DNA of 64,000 bases, from NCBI GenBank assembly GCA_038030265.1, contig CM075937.1, positions 31,538,198 through 31,602,197 on the forward strand. The letters run 5' to 3'. This stretch comes from Corythucha ciliata. Lineage: Eukaryota > Arthropoda > Insecta > Hemiptera > Tingidae. The first letter of the stretch is position 1; each line of letters starts with the position of its first letter. Under the pieces are notes generated by a model. It saw only the letters and a list, made by a program, of their open reading frames with translations, did not search any database and was not told the origin of the DNA. Positions 13,201-25,200 of the stretch are shown piece after piece. A program made the translations under genes and the position numbers.

Positions 13201-16200
13201 ATCCATCGTACGCTTCGGGGTTAGTAATAGACAGTTGGGCTGAGACCATAGTTGAACGAATACTTCATGATTTTTTTTTCAATTATTCAGAGCTCTAGTG
13301 GAAATTCTTGGTATAAGAGGAAACATCGAAGTTGAAACTATTGCTGCTTTCCGGACCCACGGATTAGACGATCGCCGCCTAGCCAAAGATATTTTGTCAC
13401 CCCGAGAATTAGAATTGATGATAACAACCGATGAAGAGCTCAGTAGACGCCTGGATTTGAGGTACTCGCTATTTACACGTATTGTACGATATTCTTAGTC
13501 GGAAAGGCCTAAACTGAGGGTCTGCCTAAAACGCAGATCTGCACGATGAACCCTGCATTTCTGCAGATCTACGTCATTCTAGCTTAAAAATATCTGCAGA
13601 TGTCAATCTTCAGATGTACATCCCCCCCCCACCCACAATATACTAAAAAATACATAGATGGGCATCTCCTGCCGTTTGTTCGACTTAATCTCAATACGTA
13701 TGCATTATTATCTCTACTTGAACTATTAAGGCCTCGCCACACCAAACGCGAACTGCCGCGCGGACTGGTCCGCTCGCGGAAAAACTGTGGTAACGGGGTA
13801 TACCTCACCCACGTTGTCATGGTTTTCTAGCGAGCGGACCAGTCCGCGCGGCAGTTCGCGTTTGGTGTGGCGAAGCCTTTATTCCTACCATTTATCCGAA
13901 GCTGGATTCGAGTAAAACGGCACTTCCCCCGTAGGCAACCCCCTCAGCCAAATCTAAGTAGAATCCTGGAAAATACTTATATTCTCAAGATCCGCATGAG
14001 TTTCTTGCCCGCAGGAGGTGTACATCTTTTTTTCGAGTCAAGCTGCAGATAGACTGTAACAGAAGGCCGGGAAAGATACTAATGTAAATGCTCTTAGTCG
14101 GCGGTTTTTTTGTGTGATAGTTGAATTGGGTAGAGAGAAATATTAAGACCTTCAGGTTAATCGTGCAGGGTTTAACGTGCATATACAGGGTGTTTGGGGA
14201 GGAATGATCCGGATTGAAATATGTTGTAGTATCCGGCAGGGCGGATCAAAAAAGCCATATAAACATAGGGCCGCAAATGCTTTGTTTCGGAGATAGAGCC
14301 AAATTAGTGAATTTTTAGCCACTCTCCATTTTTCCACCCATAACTCGTCGAGACAACCCTATCGTTTAACATAGAACAAAATGAGTGACATTTCTGAAAA
14401 GAGCATAAAATTTTCTTCAAAAATGCCTAGTTCTTTCAAGCTAATAACGGGTTTAAGTATCCTCATTTGTTTATCGAAAGAGGTGAAAATGTTGTTCCCG
14501 AAATTTTCCGTTTTTTTCGGCGACGATTTCATCATACTTAATCATGCCTCACCATTTGGCGGAACTCGGGGAAAACATGTCCATTTTGTAAGCTTTCAAA
14601 CGGCTCAAGAAGATTGGCAATCGGTGCTGTTTTGACCGAGATATCGCGGTGAGTATTCGAAAAAGACAGGCCAAGTGCTCAAAAACAGGAATGTTGTACC
14701 AACAAGAAAAAATTCACGTGAAAGGTTCATTGTAATTTATTGTTATACGATTCATTTATCAGCCAACATGTTGATACGAACTGATCGGGAACTTACTATT
14801 CATCACGTTCCCCCCTCCCTATAATCAACTTTTTAGCTGAACGATAATCAAATGTTGTTCCAGGATGGCGGGTCAATTTGTAGGAAATCAAACTACTTAA
14901 AATACATTTTCACGATTAAATTTGAGGAAATTATTACTTCTTCCGTCATCATAGGACTTATGACTTTCAGGTATAAAGCCTACATATTATCCCACAAGAA
15001 GAGTGAATAACGTCTCAATGTCTTCTCATTTCTTACCATGGCCCCCGCACTGTTAATGACAATTAATTAAACCAATAACTTACGCTGGTAAAATGGTGAG
15101 GTCTGAGGTAAAATTTATTTCTAAAAATATTTTAATAACAATATCAAAGAATCGAAAATATCTAAGAAGTCATCAAGAATGGCAGAACTGAAATTAGAAA
15201 AGCAACAAGGTCCGTCTCCACGAGGGCTACGAAATGTGTTCAAGCTGACGGGGGGATATTTGAACAATTTCTTTGATATTGTTATTAAAATATTTTTAGA
15301 AATAAATTTTACCTCAGACCTCACCATTTTACCAGCGTAAGTTATTGGTTTAATTAATTGCCATTAACAGTGAAGGGGTAATGGTAAGAAATGAGAAGAC
15401 ATTGAGACGTTATTCACTCTTCTTGTGGGATAATATGTAGGCTTTATACCTGAAAGTCATAAGTCCTATGATGACGGAAGAAGTAATAATTTCCTCAAAT
15501 TTAATCGTGAAAATGTATTTTAAGTAGTTTGATTTCCTACAAATTGACCCGCCATCCTGGAACAACATTTGATTATCGTTCAGCTAAAAAGTTGATTATA
15601 GGGAGGGGGGAACGTGATGAATAGTAAGTTCCCGATCAGTTCGTATCAATATGTTGGCTGATAAATGAATCGTATAACAATAAATTACAATGAACCTTTC
15701 ACGTGAATTTTTTCTTGTTGGTACAACATTCCTGTTTTTGAGCACTTGGCCTGTCTTTTTCGAATACTCACCGCGATATCTCGGTCAAAACAGCACCGAT
15801 TGCCAATCTTCTTGAGCCGTTTGAAAGCTTACAAAATGGACATGTTTTCCCCGAGTTCCGCCAAATGGTGAGGCATGATTAAGTATGATGAAATCGTCGC
15901 CGAAAAAAACGGAAAATTTCGGGAACAACATTTTCACCTCTTTCGATAAACAAATGAGGATACTTAAACCCGTTATTAGCTTGAAAGAACTAGGCATTTT
16001 TGAAGAAAATTTTATGCTCTTTTCAGAAATGTCACTCATTTTGTTCTATGTTAAACGATAGGGTTGTCTCGACGAGTTATGGGTGGAAAAATGGAGAGTG
16101 GCTAAAAATTCACTAATTTGGCTCTATCTCCGAAACAAAGCATTTGCGGCCCTATGTTTATATGGCTTTTTTGATCCGCCCTGCCGGATACTACAACATA

Positions 16201-19200
16201 TTTCAATCCGGATCATTCCTCCCCAAACACCCGTATACATATAAGGATATAGGCCCTGTTCTATGATTCAGACGAACCCCTAATCTTAAATGTTTCTTCA
16301 GACAGGAATGTGTATTTTCCATTGATCCACCGACCGCTCGTGATCTGGACGATGCTCTCTCCATTAAAAAAATATGGGACGATGTGTACGAGGTCGGCGT
16401 TCACATATCTGACGTGGCGCACTATATCGAAAACGGATCCTGCCTTGATATCGAGGCTGCTAGGAGAGCTACGTCAATCTACTTGGTTGACAGCGTTGTT
16501 CACATGTTGCCTGTCGAATTGTGCTTGCACTGTTCGCTCCTTCCTGGACAAGACAAATTAGCTTTTTCAGTCATTTGGAAAATGGACTCAGAAGGTAAAA
16601 TATCAAATATTGTTCTCGCAAAGTTGGTCCATTAGCTCTACACCGAGACCAAAAAATATGCGTCCAGTGTACGAGTTATGGACTACTTTTTTTTCTGTTC
16701 TAAAATCAAGTTTTCAGGAAATATATTGGATACTAAAATCGCTAAAACAATAGTGAACTCGTGTGCCCAATTAAGTTATGCTCACGCCCAGGTAACAATT
16801 ACGATTGTTGATCATGTATTTCCATTGCTGAACGGATACTGTCACTTGAAGGCAATCATTGATGGAACTGAACCCAACTTGCCAACAATTTATAACGATT
16901 TCACCTCGGGTGACATCAAGTTGGCTGTGGAACAACTGCACAGTATATCACGGTGTATGCTAAAACGACGCTTTGAACATGGTTCCCTCAAAATTAACCA
17001 GCCCAAGACTTGCGTGAAACTAGACGAAAACCATAAGCCTGTGGACGTGTTCATTTACGAACTAAGGGAAAGTAACAGGTAGGTAAATGGACTTTTATTA
17101 TTTCTACTTTCGCTTACAAAACTACAAATAAGGCCTGTTTGGTGGCGTCTTCTTGGCTCGTTTGTCGCGACTCCGTGGAAACCACCGATGTTTGGTTGTG
17201 AAGGTCAATTTCATTAGTTCTTCTCGCTCGACCTCCGGGCGTTGCTTTTTGTACAGCTGAACAGGCTCACTTTCTTTGAGTACGCTGCCCGTTACTTTTA
17301 ATTCGGTTTTCGGCATTGGTTGCGTGCATTCATAGGGAAATGGTCGCTCGGGATGCCAGCAGACGAAAGTTGAACGATCCGCTGTCGAAACGATGGGGTC
17401 CTCAACGTTGGCAACGCTAGTACTCTTGTGACGAAGGCGTTGGACGATGCCATTCAAGTTGAAAAGCTGGATTTTAGTTAATTTTGATCTCAACATTTTT
17501 CTTTTTTGTGTCGGAAATCGGAATCAACACCTACTGCACTTTGAGTGATAAGTTATTGATAAAATATTTCACCAAGGACGTGCTGATAGGGACAGCCAAC
17601 GGGGAGGTACAGGGTGCACTGATGAATACAGTCCAGGGGGCCTGTTCTGCAAAATTTCATAGTGTTCCTAGGAATATCCTTTCCACCCGTCCGACCCGAA
17701 TTAAATCACATGTTGATGGGGAGAACGGGTGGAAAGAGACAGTGATAGTGACAGTCAAAAGTTATAGAACAGGCCCCCAGTATTTAAATCAAATTTAAAC
17801 AAACCTCTTGTTTACAAGGGAGCTTGAGTTCAGTTTTGTTATTTTAGTGCATTTTTGCTTATTTATTATTACTTTTTTTTCGCGAAAATGCTGAGAATTG
17901 ACGAAATTTGTGAAGTGTGCGATTGCACCCATAAATCTAAAAATTTCAAGGAGGCCGAAGAACTTACAGCGGCCGGTCTCTTTGTCCTCGCAGGGAAATT
18001 TCCTTCAGATTGTGAAGGCGTTCATCTCGCGTGGATCGTTAGGAGCTCTTCGTCGCCTGACAAGACTTACCAGGTTGAAGGAGTTCTAGCGAGCCAGGCC
18101 AATTGTTTGAGTGTTACTAAAGTCAAGGGTAGTAATTGTAAGACAGGAGTCATATAGCTCAGGTTCTTCCAAACACGTTGTTGCCTCCTTGACGTCTGTC
18201 AATCGGTATGTTGTAGTTCTCACATTTTTTGCTTTGCTTGTAGGCACCTACTTCTACTACAAGTAGACAAGTACTACACAAGTAAACACCCTGGGTTGCC
18301 AAGCATAGCAGACAAAACCGAAGAAATTTCGGCCACTGGCTTGGCCTGCTCTTGGCTTACGGCAACGAAGAAAAATTGTAAAACCGTACCGGTTCGTTCT
18401 TTCCAGGAAATGGTAGTGGAAAAAGTTCCCAGATTAGAAGTGCTACGGCTACGTGACAGTGCTGCACGCACCAGATATCCTCTTTTTTTCTCTCATACTC
18501 ATCAAGCCACACAACGTGTGAGACAACAGGGTGTTTAAACAAATTTTAAATGTCTGTTCCCCTTCAAACACATAAAAAAAATGCAAGAACTACAACATAC
18601 CGGTTGACGGACACCAAGGAGGCAACAACGTGCTTGCAACTGCAAGAGCCTGAGCTACCTGCCTTACAATTACTACAGTTGACTTTAGTAACTCTCAAGC
18701 AATTGACCTGGCTCGCTAGAACTCCCTCAACCTGGTAAATCTTGTCAGGCGAGGAAGAGCTCCTAACGATGCACGCGAGATGAACACCTCCACCATCTGA
18801 AGGCAAATTCCCTGTGAGCACAACGAGACCAGCAGCTATAAGTTCTTCGGCCTCCATGAAATTTCTAGATTTATGGGTGCAATCGCACACTTCACAAATT
18901 TCATTAATTCTCAGCATCTTCGCGAAAAAGAAAAAGTAAGAATAAATAAGCAAAAACGCACTAAAATAACATAACTGAACTCAAGCTCCCTTGTAATCAA
19001 GAGGTTTGTTTACATTTGATCTGGACTGTATTAATTCATCTTGTTGCCATTGACACAGCGCTGGCGGCGCTGCTCGCCACCAATACACAAGTGTGGTTAG
19101 GTGTGGTATAAGTTTTTCCACCCGTCCTCTCTGAATTGAAACATGTTTATGGAGAGGACACGGCACTACACTTCAGTGGCGAATCCTCAGAGCAAGCGAG

Positions 19201-22200
19201 GCAAGCACCGCTTGCCCTAAATTTTGTGGGTGATTTTCAAGTTTTTTCGTGGGTAATTTTTTGACTTTGGAACGTTTCATCGTTGACTAAGAACTTAGCT
19301 TTTTGAAATATTAATAATTAATTGTTAATTATTATTTTTGATTTTTTTTTACAAATTCAGTTATTTTATTTGTGTACAAGCCAAATAAAATAATAGGAAG
19401 GAAGCAATTATTATCCCTCTCATCATAAACAAGGAAGATGTGAGGCGGGCCTCACCGTTGGGAGAAGCGGTTTGAATTCCGCTTGCAGGGACGATGCCGA
19501 TATAAGTCCAAAATGCTATATTTCGGACGTTTTACTTCAACATTTCTATCCCAATTGAGCTCATTAATTGAATTAAAGCGATAAATGAGTCCAATCGTCT
19601 TTCTTTTAATGCCAAAAATTGGTTTTTATTCATCTCAGATCTCAGATTCTTTTCTCACAAAGCCACACTACGTGTGAGACAACAGGGTGTTTAAACAAAT
19701 TTTAAATGTCTGTTCCCCTTCAAACACATAAAAAAAATGCAAGAACTACAACATACCGGTTGACGGACACCAAGGAGGCAACAACGTGCTTGCAACTGCA
19801 AGAGCCTGAGCTACCTGCCTTACAATTACTACAGTTGACTTTAGTAACTCTCAAGCAATTGACCTGGCTCGCTAGAACTCCCTCAACCTGGTAAATCTTG
19901 TCAGGCGAGGAAGAGCTCCTAACGATGCACGCGAGATGAACACCTCCACCATCTGAAGGCAAATTCCCTGTGAGCACAACGAGACCAGCAGCTATAAGTT
20001 CTTCGGCCTCCATGAAATTTCTAGATTTATGGGTGCAATCGCACACTTCACAAATTTCATTAATTCTCAGCATCTTCGCGAAAAAGAAAAAGTAAGAATA
20101 AATAAGCAAAAACGCACTAAAATAACATAACTGAACTCAAGCTCCCTTGTAATCAAGAGGTTTGTTTACATTTGATCTGGGGGCCTATTCTTTAACAACA
20201 AGCAATATTTTTTTCGCCAGCCATGTGTCTATTTCATTCATTTGTTTGAAGAAAGTTAATGAAATAAACATATGACTTCGAAAAAGCTATTGCTTCGGAG
20301 TTAGAGAATAAGCCCCCTGGACTGTATTAATTCATCTTGTTGCCATTGACACAGCGCTGGCGGCGCTGCTCGCCACCAATACACAAGTGTGGTTAGGTGT
20401 GGTATAAGTTTTTCCACCCGTCCTCTCTGAATTGAAACATGTTTATGGAGAGGACACGGCACTACACTTCAGTGGCGAATCCTCAGAGCAAGCAGGGTAC
20501 AGCATTTTTACTCGTGGAGCGCTCTTCCTTGTTTGTTTGCTTCTGATTCGATGAACGAGTTGGAGGAGGTCCGTGGAGGTAAGCCACTTGTGTTTGACCG
20601 TGGGGGCTATTCTGTAACTTTAAGGTGTCGGATTTTCAATCGAAAACCGAAAAGGCACTTGTGATTTAGTTGCGTTTTAAAAGAAAATGAATTAAATCAT
20701 AAGAATTACGACAGCGATACCTTACCTTAAAGTTACAGAATACCCTCTTGATTATAACCGTTTCTATTTTCGTCCGTTTTTCGTTGTCTTGGTCCTTATT
20801 TGTTTTTTGAAAAAAATAAAAAATAACAATAACAATGCTTGTGAGCAAGTAGAATTTCGAGGAGATTTTGCCCCATATCCATGGACTCCACTTTAAATAA
20901 AACCGTGACTGGCCGTGACACGCACGAGTTTCTTTCAAGCTAAATTATTTCAGCGGAGACTCTAAGGATAATTTCAATTCAAGTACTGTCTATGAAAATG
21001 GCCCATAAAAGCCAACATGAATTCTCAGATTCGATCAGAAAAAGTTGGGAATATCTCTGTCTGAAACATCGTTCAGGCTGCTTCAGGTGCAATGAGCCTT
21101 TTCTGGAATTTCACTATTCGAATTACCAAATTTATTATCAATGCAGTTGACTAATTTTCAAGTCTGAAAATTTAACTGGTTAATCGTCTGGACATGTTTT
21201 CACTGTTTTTCGTATCAACACACATCTTGTTGAACGCCTAATTTTTATACTTAATATCTAATTAATAAACTCGCTGGGAACGTGTTCAGGTAACATATTT
21301 TGAAAATTGAAACGTGATTTTTGTTTCTTTGGATGCCCGACTTGCTTGCCCTGCCTTTCGAACCAGCATTCGCCACTGCTACACTTGTGTAGTGTGTTGA
21401 ATGGAAATCGCTATAATACTAGGGTTGCCATATTGGACAGTGGACACCTATGAAAATAGGACTAAGTAGAAAGAAAAAGAGAACCGTAACGGCAACGGAC
21501 CTACATCGGACCCCCCCCCCCCCCGCCACCAAAGAAATCCTGGCTACGCGCCTGCTGAGAACCGTATATACTTCCTGTTTTTGGAGCCGTGAAACCTTCT
21601 TAGATGTGACAAAATCTGAATAACGAATAAACTGACAATAATTCAAAACGCTTTTTTGGCAAATTTGAGGGCAGTTGTGCCCCTTAGAACTTGTTTTTGG
21701 CGGTAACTGCTCCTTTTCACCATTTTGTATAGTCTGACACACAAGAACCGTGCTGCACTGTGCACTTTATCCGAGTGCCAGGTGCCGGAGTGTTTTCTTT
21801 TCATCATTTCTCTCACTCGGAAGAATACTGGTACTACTCAAAAAAGTGTTTCTGACCATTCCAGTTTGGGTTAATTTAATGTTATTTAATCCCAACTGCT
21901 TAGGTCAGAAAAACTTTTTTTAGTTATACCAATATTCTTCCGAGTGAGCGATTTGTACGGCGATGATTTGTGCAACTACAGCCGGAAAATTCCGTTGATT
22001 TGACGGAAATGGATCTTGACTGGTCAAATTTCTGTAAAAAATGTCAAATTTTTCAATTAACCGGGAAAGTTTTTACAGCCGCGTCAAAATGCAAAATGCC
22101 CAATGCATTGTTGCCAAATTTGATGATTTTTGGGCAATGAGAAACCTCCAATGATCACCCCTTCCACATTTCTCCCGCCTCTCTTCCGAACATGTCATTT

Positions 22201-25200
22201 TTTCGGTTCGGAATGGCTGTTTGTTACGAATGCCTACGTGGCTTAGGGCGAAGGCTTTCGTCAGTAAACTTGCTGACTAAATTGTTATTTACCAGAAAAC
22301 TGCGAAAGTGAACAATGGTCTTCCTTTTTTATGCTCTACAATTAGCGTATTCTACACACATGTGGACATAATTTACTCAAACCTGCCATTTCACAGAGCC
22401 AAGGAGGTTTTCATCGAGACAACTTTATAGGTACTTTCGGGCGACCCTCCAAACCTGCAAGAGTTACAAATTTTGCAAGTTGTACAGCTTTTAAACCAAT
22501 TGAACCCACAATTCTAATTTGTAACTTTTGCAGGTCGCCCGAAAATACCTTTTATTTTCTTTCATAATGTATGTAGCAATTTAATTGGTCAACCAAAATA
22601 ATTCACTTTTGGAGCAAGAAGTTACAAATGACGGGCCCTGTAGTACTAATAATTATTCCACAACAAAGAAAGCCGTTAATCACGTACGAATGAAACAAGA
22701 GGACAAAAGAGAACATGGGTGAAAAAAGAGAGAGGACAAAAAGAGCCAGCTCGAAAAAGAGAACATGTTCTCTAAAAAGACTACGTATGGCAACCCTTAC
22801 TAATACACACAGCAATTAACTACGCAGTTGTTGTGTTATGGCCCATGTGACACTTATGGCATTTCCATTTGCATAAAATTCTGATCCAGAGCAGTTTGAG
22901 GCCCTTTTTTGTTTATTTGTTGAGTGAGCTCAGACCTTGGGCATGCTGGCCCTGACGTATAGTCTCATGAATAGCCGTCAATACCCCAGCCAATATAAGA
23001 AGAACCAAATTTATCTGTTTATTTTCGTGTTACATGGTAATAAAACGTAGAAAATACACACTGATGGTTCTTGTCATCTTGGCTGGGGTATAATTGCCAC
23101 ATTAAGCACCAAACAGTGAATTTGCAATTTTGGGTCCTAAATTGAGTGAAATTACAAGTTTCCAGGCTGAATAAAATCTAAGTTGTGACGCGGTGTGGCT
23201 TAATGGGGGTCGTTCGGACGACCCGAAGATGAGGGTTGAAGATGCAAGAAATTAACGGTCGCCACCTGTTGTTTGCTTTGGGTAACAGGCCCCAATATTT
23301 TCTCAATAGTGAGTTATTGCATAACCGTCTGACAGTTATCGTTAACGGTTATGTGACGTCATGATAAGCGTAAAATTAAAATTTTGAGTTTAAGCGTTAA
23401 TCACAAACGTTTAAAGACCAGTATGAGGACGTGTTTTATTAATTTGTTTGAAGCAATTAAGTGCATCTATGCCCTACCATGTGTTCATATCTTTTTCCAC
23501 CAACACAAACGGCTACGCTTATGGTGACGTCACATAACTGTTAACGTTAAGCGTCAGACGGCTATGCAATAACTCCCTAATATAATACAACTGATTTACA
23601 ATTTTGTTTCGAAAAAAATTAAAACATTTATCTTTTTTAACGGTTTCCGGTTGTTCCGGGGAGTGGAGCTCGCGACTGGCGGTCTGGTAGCGTCCCTTCG
23701 CGATGTTGCAGATCCTCTTGTCGGGCTAACGGTCCGTTAGCGTCCCTTGGTGCTGTCCGTAGTGATCGGAGTTGATCGATGGCGTTGGCCTGTCCTTGAT
23801 CGGCTCGGTCCGGTTCGGTGTCGTCTTCTTCGCCGGGTTCGGCAAGGACAGGGAAAGGTTCGGACACGATCGGTCTTGCTCGATGAATTCTGGGGCAGAC
23901 ACAACTGTCGCTAAGCCCCGTAGTATCTATCGAGTTCCACCGAGGCTGAGGGAATGAGAAGAAATTTTTTGACCGGAGTCGTCTCAAAAGGTCTGGCACG
24001 AATGCCTATCGGCGGTCAGGTCCACGATAGGGTTTCCCTTCGACAAGCGTCCGGAGTCTTCTCAACGGATATGTCGAGCTTGGAAGGTTCCCGCAAGGTT
24101 CTCCTGCCGGTCCGATTTGATATATGCGTCAGGTTTATGACGAATTGAAATAGTGACGGTCTAATCCCCATGAGGGTTTCCCTTCAACAAGTGTCCGGAG
24201 TCTTCTCAACGGATGTCGAACTTGGAAGGTTCTCGCCAGGTTATCCGTCTGATTTGCTTGGATCTAGGCGTCAGGTTTATGACGACTTGAACCAGGGGCG
24301 GTCTAATCCACAACTTGAACAAGCGTACGGGGTCCTCTCAACGGAGTAGAGCTTGGAAGGTTCCCGTAAGGTTATCCGCACCACTGGTCGCGGAAAAAAA
24401 ACAAAGCGGGGTAAGAGGCCTCGGTCAGGGTCAGCCTTGTACCAACCAGTCAGGATCGAATCACTGAGGGGCCGGAAAGGTTCCCAATAGGCTTTGCCCG
24501 TTGATGCCTTGGTAGGGTGTGACGTCACGAGCAGTCAAGAGTCGTCTCAATGAGGAAGAAACACATTTTCCAAAACCATGCCGTCGTGATAGCTTGGTTA
24601 CCAAAACTCAGGAAAACACGATCCGTTCACATAAAATCAAGCCCTATATTTTTTTATTAATTTTTAAAACTATTGGATTGCGGGACCCATTTGAAATAGG
24701 CTAGATAGACTGATGACGCAATAACAGCCTTCGCATAACCTTCACAATGGCTTCCCACATATCAAACAATAGGACTTAGGAGAAAGGGGACGGTCAAGAA
24801 GGGGGAACACATGATAACAGCCATGATGTGGTGGGTTGGGAGGGGTCACGACCCTTTAGTTACGTCACGAGTCACAGACCGGCCGTTTAAGGTAACAAAA
24901 AAAATCGGCAAGTTTTATTATTTCGCTATAAATCGAAATCAATCATTTACGCACTAATATTCAATTCCTGGGCCCTATTGCACAATGTTTTATTAGCAAA
25001 TATCACAGCTGTTTTATTAGCTAATATTACCTATATTATTAGCAAATAAAACATTGTGCAATAGGGCCCTGGTCATATTTAGTCATTTTCTTTAGAAAAA
25101 AAATGTCTCCAGCGATTTTTATTTTTTATGTTACTTCCTCATTGACCGCTGGACGTTTTCCCGAACGGCGTGATTTTTGGTGAGCGATCCTTCGCTTCGG

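Larger units (their letters stand above)
18512..20490. repeat. Direct duplication of a 0.68-kb unit
   Basis: Unit 1 is about 18,512-19,193 and unit 2 about 19,663-20,490; both run from gtgtgagacaacagggtg to gtggcgaatcctcagagcaa. Unit 2 is longer only by the MITE at 20,181-20,316. A 0.47-kb non-duplicated spacer lies between. The right end (19,077-19,170) also matches, inverted, part of 1,680-1,760. Confidence 0.85.

Noticed and set aside
14381..14635. 84-residue frame beginning [16 protein letters not shown], present on both strands (also 15,785-16,039)
   Set aside because: The second occurrence is only the mirror of the palindrome. Composition and lack of any domain suggest a chance frame.
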